This document shows, one piece after another, positions 51,845 through 59,590 of a stretch of 64,000 bases of DNA. The notes under the pieces are model-generated. The model worked only from the letters and a program-made list of their open reading frames with translations, had not been told where the DNA came from and searched no databases. This DNA comes from Stutzerimonas stutzeri. Lineage in GTDB: Bacteria; Pseudomonadota; Gammaproteobacteria; Pseudomonadales; Pseudomonadaceae. The stretch lies in the NCBI GenBank assembly GCA_002339675.1, contig DDKB01000008.1, positions 186,001-250,000 on the forward strand. The letters are read 5' to 3'. Every line of letters starts with the position of its first letter. Position 1 is the first letter of the stretch. The translations under genes and the position numbers were made by a program.

Positions 51845-53486
51845 AGACGCGCTCCTTGAAGGGGTCGATGCCGATCCGGCGGTAAGTGTCGAGAAACTGT
51901 TCATCTTCGGTCCGCTGCTCCACGTAGACACCGATGATCTTTTCGATCACATCAGGCATGACCTCCTGGGCGAAGGAGGGGCCGAGGATCTGGCCGAGGC
52001 TGGCGTTGCGTCCCGAGCTGCCGCCCAGCGACACCTGGTAGAACTCGGCGCCTTTCTTGTCGACCCCGAGAATACCGATGTGGCCGACGTGGTGATGGCC
52101 GCACGCGTTCATGCAGCCAGAGATATTCAGGTCCACGTCGCCGATGTCGAATAGATAATCCATGTCGTCGAAGCGCCGTTGGATGGCTTCGGCAATCGGG
52201 ATCGACTTGGCGTTGGCCAGCGAGCAGAAGTCCCCACCCGGGCAGCAGATGATGTCGGTCAGCAGACCGATGTTCGGCGTGGCGACGCCCAGCTCGCGCA
52301 GCTCGTGCCAGAGTTCGAACAGGCGTGACTGCTCGACGTCGGCCAGGATCATGTTCTGCTCGTGGGAGTTGCGTACCTCGCCGAAGCTGTAGCGATCGGC
52401 AAGATCGGCAATGCTGTCGAGCTGTTTGTCGGTCACGTCGCCAGGTGCCACGCCGGTGGATTTCAGCGACAGGGTTACCGCCGCGTAGCCGGGCTTTTTG
52501 TGTGCGACCACGTTGCGTTGGCGCCAGCGGGCAAAACCGGGGTGTTCGGCGTCGAGCTGGGCCAGGTGTGCGTCCTGATCGTCGAGCACCTTGTAGGAGG
52601 GGTCGACGAAGAACTTGCCGATGCGCTCGATCTCGGCCTCGGTCAGGGTGTTGGGGCCATCCTTGAGGTGCGCCCATTCGGCGTCAACGCGCTCGGCGAA
52701 GCCTTCCGGTGTCAGCGCCTTGACCAGGATCTTGATACGCGCCTTGAACTTGTTGTCGCGTCGGCCGTAGCGGTTGTATACCCGCAGGATGGCGTCGAGG
52801 TAGGTCAGCAGGTGCTGCCAGGGCAGGAACTCGTTGATGAAGCTGCCCACGATGGGGGTGCGGCCCAGGCCGCCACCCACCGAAACGCGGAAGCCAAGCT
52901 CGCCGGCCTCGTTATTGACTGCCTCGAGGCCGATGTCATGAACCTCGATGGCGGCGCGGTCGCTGACAGCACCGTTGACGGCGATCTTGAACTTGCGCGG
53001 CAGAAAGGCGAATTCGGGGTGAAAGGTCGACCATTGACGAATGATCTCGCACCAGGGGCGCGGGTCGATCAGTTCGTCCTTCGCCACACCCGCGAACTGG
53101 TCGGTGGTGGTGTTGCGGATGCAGTTGCCGCTGGTCTGGATCGCGTGCATCTGCACGGTTGCCAGTTCGGCAAGGATGTCCGGTACCTCTTCGAGCTCCG
53201 GCCAGTTGAGCTGCACGTTGGTGCGTGTGCTGATGTGTGCATAGCCCTTGTCGTAGCGACGGGTAATCTCGGCAAGCTTGCGTATCTGGGTAGACGAGAG
53301 CAGCCCGTATGGCACCGCGATGCGCAACATGGGCGCATAACGCTGAATGTACAGGCCGTTCTGCAGGCGAAGGGGCAACAGTTCAGCGTCGGTCAGTTCG
53401 CCAGCCAGATAGCGTCGGATCTGATCGCGGAACTGCCGCACGCGATCCTCGATGATGTGTTGGTCGTACTGGTCGTATACGTACAT
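51828..53486 (-). CDS. cysI: Nitrite/sulfite reductase hemoprotein (CysI)
   Basis: Assimilatory sulfite reductase-type siroheme/4Fe-4S enzyme, 552 aa, reducing sulfite to sulfide (ferredoxin-type in Pseudomonas). Two ferredoxin-like half domains and two siroheme domains are visible: AHISTRTNVQLNWPELEEVPDILAEL, TSGNCIRNTTTDQFAG, SVGGGLGRTPIVG. The cluster and siroheme ligands are the CCPGGDFC (Cys-x5-Cys) and SGCMNACGHH (Cys-x3-Cys) motifs. ATG 53486 gives MYVYDQYDQHIIEDRV, the expected start. Together with DUF934 it forms a two-gene operon; the AT-rich 220 bp upstream could hold a CysB site. Confidence 0.96.
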   Translation of the reverse strand: MYVYDQYDQHIIEDRVRQFRDQIRRYLAGELTDAELLPLRLQNGLYIQRYAPMLRIAVPYGLLSSTQIRKLAEITRRYDKGYAHISTRTNVQLNWPELEEVPDILAELATVQMHAIQTSGNCIRNTTTDQFAGVAKDELIDPRPWCEIIRQWSTFHPEFAFLPRKFKIAVNGAVSDRAAIEVHDIGLEAVNNEAGELGFRVSVGGGLGRTPIVGSFINEFLPWQHLLTYLDAILRVYNRYGRRDNKFKARIKILVKALTPEGFAERVDAEWAHLKDGPNTLTEAEIERIGKFFVDPSYKVLDDQDAHLAQLDAEHPGFARWRQRNVVAHKKPGYAAVTLSLKSTGVAPGDVTDKQLDSIADLADRYSFGEVRNSHEQNMILADVEQSRLFELWHELRELGVATPNIGLLTDIICCPGGDFCSLANAKSIPIAEAIQRRFDDMDYLFDIGDVDLNISGCMNACGHHHVGHIGILGVDKKGAEFYQVSLGGSSGRNASLGQILGPSFAQEVMPDVIEKIIGVYVEQRTEDEQFLDTYRRIGIDPFKERVYAANH

Positions 53487-53556
53487 GAAGTGTCCTGTCG
53501 TTCGGGCTGTCTACAGCTTTCGCGCGCACGGCCGCGCACCCTTCAGGGAGGCCGGC

Positions 53557-53584
53557 AAGATACCAGCAAGCGTTTATGCGTAAA
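53557..53584 (-). promoter_or_regulatory. Possible promoter of the cysI operon
   Basis: On the minus strand, -35 TTTACG (53584-53579) and -10 TATCTT (53562-53557) with a 16-bp spacer; about 70 bp upstream of the cysI start. Upstream lies an AT-rich stretch (53570-53615) that could be a CysB-binding region. Motif match is moderate. Confidence 0.35.
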
Positions 53585-53706
53585 AGTGATGTTTGGGAAT
53601 ATGTTTAGAACGAAACGCTGCGATCCGGCTATTTATAACCCCGCACTTGAGGGGGCTCTTTGGGTGGTCTTAACTGCATTAAACAGGCCTATTAGAGGAG
53701 CGAAGC

Positions 53707-53811
53707 ATGTCGCATCAGCACGGCAATGACAGCAGGGCGGACGCCGCCGCCATTTTGTGCCTGATCCTTCTGGTGGTCTCGACAGCCGTTTTCTGGGTAA
53801 GTCACCAATAG
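53707..53811 (+). CDS. Candidate 34-aa single-pass membrane microprotein
   Basis: ATG 53707 has AGAGGAG 7-8 nt upstream, one of the better ribosome binding sites here. The peptide begins MSHQHGNDSRADAAAILCLI and continues LLVVSTAVFWVSHQ: a polar His-rich N-terminus, then one membrane helix of about 20 residues. Too short for usual gene calling. It is divergent from cysI, and the 220 bp between them give room for a promoter. No homologue is known to me; the pattern is that of small membrane regulators or subunits. Confidence 0.55.
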   Translation: MSHQHGNDSRADAAAILCLILLVVSTAVFWVSHQ

Positions 53812-53823
53812 ACCGCTAGATAG

Positions 53824-54045
53824 TCATCCGCCCTGCACCAGGTAGAGCACCAGCTTGACCACGCCCAGAATGGTCAGCACGAACAGCAGGGTGAAGCCGA
53901 CCCCCAGCAGAATGAAGTGGCTCGGCTTGCCCTGGCTGAAGTCCCGCGCCCGGTTCCGGCTGCTCTGCACCCCGAGGGCACCGGCCAGCACGCTGTGCAG
54001 CATCTGCCGGAAACTCAGGGGTTTGCGCTCGTGCTCGTCGTTCAT
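53824..54045 (-). CDS. DUF2970 small membrane protein
   Basis: 73-aa protein of the DUF2970 family: MNDEHERKPLSFRQMLHSVL, AGALGVQSSRNRARDFSQGKPSHF and a single C-terminal helix ILLGVGFTLLFVLTILGVVKLVLYLV. The N-terminal SVLAGALGVQS...NRARDF motif is the family signature. Function unknown; likely an inner-membrane protein with cytoplasmic N-terminus. It is convergent with the 34-aa membrane ORF, 12 bp between stops, with no terminator visible. Confidence 0.9.
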   Translation of the reverse strand: MNDEHERKPLSFRQMLHSVLAGALGVQSSRNRARDFSQGKPSHFILLGVGFTLLFVLTILGVVKLVLYLVQGG

Positions 54046-54274
54046 GCAACACCTCGCTCGCGATGCCTTTCCGGCAGTCTAGTCAAGGGGCAGCCAGGCG
54101 GGGCCTTCACCTGGTCCGAAAGATGGCCGTTGCCCGTTGTGGCAGGCGTTGCCGCGGGCAACGCGGCGCCCGTCCGTCATACCGCGTGGCGCTCGCAGGG
54201 TGTGCCTCACTCCGCTGCGGCCTCTGCGAACTATCAAATGGCACTCCCTGTTTGCATCGCCCGGTTCGTGTCGG

Positions 54275-54727
54275 TCAGCGACCTTTGACCCAGTCCCACA
54301 GGCCCAGTGAATAGTTGGGCAGCAAATTGATCCCCAGCGCGGACTTGATCAGGTACAGCGCGATCAGCCCGACCAGGATGGAAAAAAGCAGGAAGACCGT
54401 GATGACGCTGGCCTTGGCCGCCAGCGACAGGTTGCGCTGCCCGCGCGAGAGGTTGCGCTTGTTGCGACCGCCGACAAAGACGAAGTAGTACTGGTTGCTC
54501 CAGAGCCTGAAGGTGCCGCGCAGGTCGAACTTGTGGCGCGCCCAGGAACGCGTGGCGAACGCGCTGCGCAGGCCGTCGAGCTGGTCATCGGTGAAACTTT
54601 CGCGCAAATGCGCCGGCAGGCGCTGCTTCAAGCCAATGACAAAAGGATCGTGGTCGAGCGAAAGCCTGGGATCGGAAACAAGGCCGGTAGCCGATCCGTC
54701 GTTGGGCTGGGGAGCGCGTGAGGTCAT
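54275..54727 (-). CDS. Conserved hypothetical protein with C-terminal membrane helix
   Basis: 150 aa, no recognised function. A soluble N-terminal part (PFVIGLKQRLPAHLRESFTDDQLDGLRSAFATRSWARHKFDLRGTFRLWSNQYYFVFVGG) precedes the basic segment RNKRNLSRGQRNL and a hydrophobic helix (ASVITVFLLFSILVGLIALYLIKSALGI), ending in SLGLWDWVKGR. I recall close relatives being annotated as a shikimate pathway enzyme by mistake; the sequence does not support that. Upstream of DUF2970 on the same strand; the 229 bp between them carry a small hairpin (CGTTGCC/GGCAACG near 54150) but no gene. Confidence 0.8.
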   Translation of the reverse strand: MTSRAPQPNDGSATGLVSDPRLSLDHDPFVIGLKQRLPAHLRESFTDDQLDGLRSAFATRSWARHKFDLRGTFRLWSNQYYFVFVGGRNKRNLSRGQRNLSLAAKASVITVFLLFSILVGLIALYLIKSALGINLLPNYSLGLWDWVKGR

Positions 54728-54772
54728 GCGTCAGGAAACCGTCATGGAAAGAAGAAAAGCGTTTCCATGCAA

Positions 54773-56116
54773 CTAGCCGGCCGTTTCGCACTGAAAACCG
54801 ACCAGCGATCCGAGTGTTCGATTCAGCTCGGTGAAATCCGGTCGCTCAAGCACCCTGGCATCCAGGCAGCGGTCACGAAGCACAGCGAGCGGATAAAGGC
54901 CTGCGTCCCGGTCCGTCGGTTCGCAGCGCTCCAGCAGCTCGTCGAGCAGGCAGCCGAACGCCCGTGTCTCCAGTCGCTGAAGGGCGCCAGCCTGGGTGGC
55001 CGCGGGGTCGAAAAAGGACGCTGCGCCAAAATCGCTGAGCAGCGCTCGACCCGCGCCATCGACCAGCAGGTTGTGCGCATAGACATCACCATGAAGGATG
55101 CCGCGGCCATGCAGGTGCGCCACCGCTGCGGCGACGGCGCTGCTGATACGCAAGACTTGGGCGGCGCTGAAACGGCGACCGGCTGGGTAGCAATCGCGGC
55201 TGCAGCTGGCAAAGGAAGGCGGTCCGGCCAGCGCCGCGTAAGACGGGTCGATCAGCGCCATCAGCAGGCCGGGCAGGTGATCATCGCACTTTGCCAGGGG
55301 ACCGAAGACCGACACCAGGTGCGGGTGCGCCCCGGCCGCGATACTGGCGGCCATCTCGCTGTGGGGCAGCCCGTCACTGGTCAGGGTGCCCTTGAACAGC
55401 TTGGCCGCCACGGCAAATGGAGGTTTTGACGGGCGTTGCCATTCGGCCCGGTAGATGACTCCCGAGGCACCCTGGCCGAGCTGATCGCCTATGGTCACTT
55501 CGGACCGCGGGACGGGCGGCAGCGGGTGCTCGGCCAGCACCCTGGCCTCCAGCTCATCGCTGAACGGGTTGCCGGCGAATGCCAGCCAGGTCAGCCGAGG
55601 CATTTCCAGCAGCCAATCCGGCAGGCCGGTCAGCCGGTTCGCTGAAATACGCAACAGCTCCAGGCCATGGCAGGCAGCCAGCGTGTCGGGCAAGGCTTGC
55701 AAGCGGTTTCCCGCGAGCAGCAGCTTTTGCAGTGCGGCGCACCGGCCGATTTCCGGCGGCAGGTGTTCCAGTCGGTTGTCGGTCAAGGTCAGCCAGCGCA
55801 GGCGAGGTGGCAGCGCCTCGGCGGGTAGGCTGCGGATCCGGTTGGCCTTGAAGCCGACCATTTCCAGCCGCGGACAGCGGCCAAGCACGGCGGGTAGTTC
55901 GGTAAAGGCGTTGTGCGAGCAGAACAGGATGCGCAGTTTGCCGAGACGCGGCAGGTCCTCGGGCAGCCGGTCGAGGCGGTTGCCCGACAGGTTCAGCACC
56001 TCGAGGCTGTCTGCCAGGTCGAAGATCTCCGGCGGAAAGGTGTCGAGTCCCTCGGACAGGTCCAGGCGGGTGATGCCTGACAGTTCACCGCGTTGCAGTT
56101 GTTCCAGAGTGTGCAT
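54773..56116 (-). CDS. Leucine-rich-repeat protein kinase
   Basis: 447-aa cytoplasmic protein joining about seven leucine-rich repeats to a protein-kinase fold. Repeats follow the LxxLxLxxNxLxxLPxxL pattern (SLEVLNLSGNRLDRLPEDLP, ALQKLLLAGNRLQALPDTL and others, about residues 15-195). The kinase part (about 210-435) has a glycine loop LGQGASGVIYRA, a Lys in FAVAAKLFKG, catalytic loop ILHGDVYAHNLLV (HGD in place of HRD, Asp kept), and a DFG motif in LLSDFGAASFF. ATG 56116 was chosen over a frame from 56161. Substrate unknown. Similar LRR-kinases occur sporadically in Pseudomonas. Confidence 0.88.
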   Translation of the reverse strand: MHTLEQLQRGELSGITRLDLSEGLDTFPPEIFDLADSLEVLNLSGNRLDRLPEDLPRLGKLRILFCSHNAFTELPAVLGRCPRLEMVGFKANRIRSLPAEALPPRLRWLTLTDNRLEHLPPEIGRCAALQKLLLAGNRLQALPDTLAACHGLELLRISANRLTGLPDWLLEMPRLTWLAFAGNPFSDELEARVLAEHPLPPVPRSEVTIGDQLGQGASGVIYRAEWQRPSKPPFAVAAKLFKGTLTSDGLPHSEMAASIAAGAHPHLVSVFGPLAKCDDHLPGLLMALIDPSYAALAGPPSFASCSRDCYPAGRRFSAAQVLRISSAVAAAVAHLHGRGILHGDVYAHNLLVDGAGRALLSDFGAASFFDPAATQAGALQRLETRAFGCLLDELLERCEPTDRDAGLYPLAVLRDRCLDARVLERPDFTELNRTLGSLVGFQCETAG

Positions 56117-56222
56117 GCTGGTCTCATTGGCCCGGACGGGCCCTGGGTGCGCGTGGGCCACCGAGTGGTCGGTGTGCCCGGGGTCGGATCAATGCGCTAG
56201 GACAATCGCGGACGCCGCTGGT

Positions 56223-57290
56223 TCAGCGCAGCGCCTCTGGCTCGGGGCCTGGCGCTCGAGCCGCAGCGCGGCGGCGCTCGGTCGTGACCCGCTCGGCGCG
56301 GGCGCGCAGCTGCCCGCAGCCGCCATCGATGTCCTGCCCGGCGGAATTGCGCACCTTGGTCAACACGCCGTGTTCATGCAGGTAGCGCATGATCTGGTGG
56401 ATCCGGTCGGCCCCGGGGCGCTGGAACTGGTCGTTGTCCAGGCTGTTGTAGGGGATGAGGTTCATGATCGCGAACTTGCCCCTGAGCAGGCGGATGATGC
56501 CGTCCATCTCGTCCTGGCTGTCGTTGATGCCCTGCAACAGCGTCCATTGATACTGGATCGGATAGTCCACCAGGCGCGCATAGCGCTCGCCCAGTTCCAC
56601 CAGCTCGGCCGGATCGAACACCGGCGCGCGTGGCAGCAGCGTCTGGCGCAGACTGATATCAGTGCTGTGCAGCGACAACGCCAGCGCCGGCCTCACCCTC
56701 TGCTGCGGCAGACGCTCGAAGACGCGCGGGTCTCCCACGGTGGAGAAGACCAGATTCTTGTGGCCGATACCGCCCTCGGTGCCGAGCAGATCGATGGCGT
56801 CCAGTACGTTGTCGAGATTGTGCGCCGGCTCGCCCATGCCCATGAAGACCACCTTTCTCACCGGGCGAACGCGTCGTGCCAGCGCCACCTGGGCCACGAT
56901 TTCGGCGCTGCCGAGCTGGCGCAGCAGGCCGCTCTTGCCGGTCATGCAGAACACGCACCCCACCGCGCAGCCCACCTGGCTCGATACGCAGAGGCCGCCG
57001 CGGGGCAGCCGCACGCTCTCGACCATCTGGCCGTCGGCGAGGGCGACCAGCAACCGTGCCGAGCCATCGGCCGCGGGGTGCTCCGAGCGCAGGCGAGCCA
57101 GCGTATCGATGGTTTCGCTGATGCGCGGCAGTCCGTTGCGCACTGACAGCGGCAGGAAGTCTTCGCTGCGCTGGTGTCGCGTGCCGGCGTCCAGCGCCCG
57201 GCCCTGGAGCCAGGCACGCGTCACCCGACCGATGTGAACGGGCTTGGCGCCGATGTCGGCGAGCTGTTGCTGGAGGTCATGGATGCGCAT
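56223..57290 (-). CDS. RlmN/Cfr-like radical SAM methyltransferase paralogue
   Basis: 355-aa radical SAM enzyme of the RlmN/Cfr family, which methylates adenosine 2503 (C2 or C8) of 23S rRNA and C2 of A37 in some tRNAs. Cluster ligands are Cys108, Cys112 and Cys115 (VGCAVGCVFC); Cys101 equals E. coli Cys118 and Cys325 (DIDGGCGQL) equals the methyl-carrying Cys355. SAM-binding MGMGEPAHNLDNV is present. All mechanistic residues are kept, so activity is expected. Pseudomonas carry their main rlmN near pilF-ispG, outside this window, so this is probably a second copy with another target. A basic, Ala-rich tail (RRRAAARAPGPEPEAL) is unusual. Confidence 0.85.
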   Translation of the reverse strand: MRIHDLQQQLADIGAKPVHIGRVTRAWLQGRALDAGTRHQRSEDFLPLSVRNGLPRISETIDTLARLRSEHPAADGSARLLVALADGQMVESVRLPRGGLCVSSQVGCAVGCVFCMTGKSGLLRQLGSAEIVAQVALARRVRPVRKVVFMGMGEPAHNLDNVLDAIDLLGTEGGIGHKNLVFSTVGDPRVFERLPQQRVRPALALSLHSTDISLRQTLLPRAPVFDPAELVELGERYARLVDYPIQYQWTLLQGINDSQDEMDGIIRLLRGKFAIMNLIPYNSLDNDQFQRPGADRIHQIMRYLHEHGVLTKVRNSAGQDIDGGCGQLRARAERVTTERRRAAARAPGPEPEALR

Positions 57291-57341
57291 AGGGCGCGCA
57301 TTCTAGCCAAACCGTGTGACGCGGTCTGTAGCGCTGGTCGG

Positions 57342-58490
57342 TCACTCGGCGAAACGCCGGGCGCCTAGCGAAAGGCTGAGTAGCAGCAGCGAGAGCAGGG
57401 CGAACGCCAGGGTCAGGGAGGCGTGCTGGGCGATCAGCCCGATCACCGCCGGCCCGGCCAGCACACCGGCAAAACCGATGGTCGTCGCGGCCGTGATCGC
57501 CTGATTGACCGGCATCGCCTGCTGCCGGCTGAGTGACGAGATCAGCATCGGTGACACATTCGCACAGCCCAGGCCGCAGAGTCCGTAGCCCAGCAGCGCC
57601 AGCGTCCAGTGGGCGGTGATCAGTGTCAGCGTGATGCCCAGGGCCGCCAGCACACCGCCAAAGCCGATGACCCGGGCGGTGCCGAGGCTGTTCACCACCG
57701 GGCCGCCAGCAAGGCGGCCGACGGTCACCATCGCCGCGAAGCTGGCGTAGCCAAGCCCGCCCTGGGCCGTGTTGAGTGCCTTGTGGGCCGTGAGGTAGAG
57801 CGCACTCCAGTCGAGCACGGCGCCCTCGGCGAGGTAGACCACAAAGCAGAGCGAGCCGACGAGCACCACCCGGGCGCTGGGCCGAACGAAGGCCAGGCCG
57901 CCGGCAGGCGCCCGCTCACGGAGAAAGCCGCCGGCCACGGCCAGGTTCGCCAGCAGGATGACCGCCACCATCAGCAGGGTGCTGGTGGCCGGCGCCAGCC
58001 CCAGCGAGAGTGCACCGGTCAGCGCCAGTGCGCCGCTGATCGAGCCAAGGCTGAACATGCCGTGGAAATTGGACATGTGTCGCTTGCCGGTGTCGCGCTC
58101 GACCATCACCCCTTGGATGTTGAAGACGACATCGATCACTCCCAGGCTGCCACCAAAACAGAACAGCGCGAGCGCGAGCACCCAGACCGAGTGCGTCAGC
58201 GCCATGCCGGTCAGCGCGAGCGCCAGCAGCCCCACGCTGGCAAGAATTACCGGACGGATGCCGCGACGCGCGACCAACAGGCCCGATACCGGCATCCAGC
58301 TCAGCGAACCGATCCCGATACACAGCAGCAGGGCGCCGAACAGCGCATCGCTCATCTCGATGCGCTCGCGCACGTAGGGCACCAGCGGCGCCCAGACGGA
58401 CAGGCCGAAGCCGGCCATGAAAAAGCCGACGCGCGTGGCTCTCCGGGCCAGGGGCGATGCCGCATCGATTGTCGGGGGTACGCTGGGCAT
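57342..58490 (-). CDS. MFS transporter (YbjJ-like)
   Basis: 382-aa major facilitator superfamily protein with 12 predicted helices. ATG 58490 (MPSVPPTIDAASPLARRATRVGFFMAGFGLSVWAPLVPYV) gives a normal N-terminal cytoplasmic tail; the frame extends to 58547. Family cues: the GxLxxRxGxR loop (VSGLLVARRGIRPVI), GLGxxxP-like segments and a mid-protein break at FLRERAPAGGLAFVRPSARVVL. The FNIQGVMVERDTGKRHMSNFHGMFSLG region is seen in the YbjJ group. Substrate unknown. It sits alone, convergent with nothing, 52 bp downstream in transcription from the RlmN-like gene start. Confidence 0.88.
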   Translation of the reverse strand: MPSVPPTIDAASPLARRATRVGFFMAGFGLSVWAPLVPYVRERIEMSDALFGALLLCIGIGSLSWMPVSGLLVARRGIRPVILASVGLLALALTGMALTHSVWVLALALFCFGGSLGVIDVVFNIQGVMVERDTGKRHMSNFHGMFSLGSISGALALTGALSLGLAPATSTLLMVAVILLANLAVAGGFLRERAPAGGLAFVRPSARVVLVGSLCFVVYLAEGAVLDWSALYLTAHKALNTAQGGLGYASFAAMVTVGRLAGGPVVNSLGTARVIGFGGVLAALGITLTLITAHWTLALLGYGLCGLGCANVSPMLISSLSRQQAMPVNQAITAATTIGFAGVLAGPAVIGLIAQHASLTLAFALLSLLLLSLSLGARRFAE

Positions 58491-58662
58491 CAGCCGGGTA
58501 TCCGTGTGCAGGAGGTGAAGCGAGCAATGGATTGCGCCGCGGCGCATTGTGGCAAAGATCCCGCTGCGTTGCCGGGTCGTTCGCAGGCGCCGCGCGGGCG
58601 CGATACCGCCGGGGCGTGCATGTTAATCTGTGCGCTTTGCCAGACGGCGGCCGGAGCGGTAC

Positions 58663-58965
58663 ATGAAGTTCATTCACCAGCGCGAACACCTCAACGAAGA
58701 CGATTTCGTGATCATCGAATGCTCACAGCCCTGCAACATCCGTTTGATGAACGACAAGAACTTCCGCAGTTTCCGCAACGGCGGGCGGCATACCTACCAC
58801 GGCGGCGCGTTCGACCAGTTCCCCGCCAAGATCAAGGTGCCGGGCACCGGGTTCTGGAACATCACCATCGACACCATGACCCGCCGCCCGATCAGCGTGA
58901 CCCGCAAGCCGACGCTGACCCACAAGATCAGGATCGTGCGCAACTCACCGTCCGAGCTCAGATAG
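58663..58965 (+). CDS. DUF1883 domain protein
   Basis: 100-aa protein of the DUF1883 family. ATG 58663 (MKFIHQREHLNEDDFVII) has CCGGAGCGGT upstream; the longer frame from 58630 is not supported. The rest reads ECSQPCNIRLMNDKNFRSFRNGGRHTYHGGAF and continues through DQFPAKIKVPGTGFWNITIDTM, the conserved core with alternating beta strands. DUF1883 can occur alone or fused to TIR domains in predicted defence proteins; here it is alone with no defence gene nearby. Function unknown. Confidence 0.88.
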   Translation: MKFIHQREHLNEDDFVIIECSQPCNIRLMNDKNFRSFRNGGRHTYHGGAFDQFPAKIKVPGTGFWNITIDTMTRRPISVTRKPTLTHKIRIVRNSPSELR

Positions 58966-59074
58966 CGCGCTTGAGACGCGTTCGTCGGGCGGGTCGCGCC
59001 CGCGACGCCCGGCTGTTTGCAGCGCGCCGGCATTGATCTAGCTTCACGTGGAGATTCTTCAGCTGGAGCCAGCT

Positions 59075-59590
59075 ATGCCGCAAGACCCGCCGAACGACCA
59101 TGTGGACCGGGTTCTGGCGCAGTGGCACGCGGTGGAACCTGACCGTGACGTCACGCCCATGGCGCTGTTCACCCGCCTGTACCGCCTGTCCAAGTACCTG
59201 AACCGGACCGTCGCGGCGGTCTTCCGTCAACACGGGCTGCACGACGGCGAGTTCGACCTGCTGGCCACGCTCTATCGCAGCGGCGAGCCGCTCGGGCTCA
59301 CCCCCAATGCCCTGCGCCGCGCGGCGGTGCTCAGTTCCGGTGCCATGACCCATCGCCTCGACCGCCTGGAGTCGGCCGGGCTCATCCGGCGGGTGGTCAA
59401 TCCCGATGACCGTCGCAGCCTGTTGATACGGCTCACCGAGGCCGGGCGATCCGCGCTGTTGGGTTGTCTCGATGAATACTTGGCAGCCCTGCATCAGTTA
59501 CAGGCGCCTCTCGATTCGCAGCAGCGCCGGCTATGTGCTGATGCCCTGCGCAGCGTGCTACTGGCGCTGGAGGGGAGGGATGATGGCTGA
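59075..59590 (+). CDS. MarR-family transcriptional regulator
   Basis: 171-aa winged-helix regulator. ATG 59075 has GGAG about 9 nt upstream, so an earlier ATG at 59048 was not used. The DNA-binding domain spans about residues 55-120: LHDGEFDLLATLYRSGEPLGLTPNALRRAAVLSSGAMTHRLDRLESAGLIRRVVNPDDRRSLLIRLTEAG, with the wing hairpin NPDDRRSLLIRL. It overlaps the EamA transporter start by 8 bp, so it probably controls that operon and perhaps itself; effector unknown. Confidence 0.93.
   Translation: MPQDPPNDHVDRVLAQWHAVEPDRDVTPMALFTRLYRLSKYLNRTVAAVFRQHGLHDGEFDLLATLYRSGEPLGLTPNALRRAAVLSSGAMTHRLDRLESAGLIRRVVNPDDRRSLLIRLTEAGRSALLGCLDEYLAALHQLQAPLDSQQRRLCADALRSVLLALEGRDDG

Noticed and set aside
55491..57146. 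551-codon plus-strand frame opposite the LRR kinase and RlmN-like genes
   Set aside because: Crosses two real minus-strand genes and their gap; low-complexity Arg/Ser-rich product.
58663..58965. DUF1883 as part of a TIR-type defence system
   Set aside because: No TIR domain, nuclease, or other defence gene is adjacent; the neighbours are transporters and a MarR regulator.
57609..59036. 475-codon plus-strand frame opposite the MFS gene and across DUF1883
   Set aside because: Overlaps DUF1883 in another frame and an integral membrane protein in antisense; Gln/His/Arg-rich shadow.
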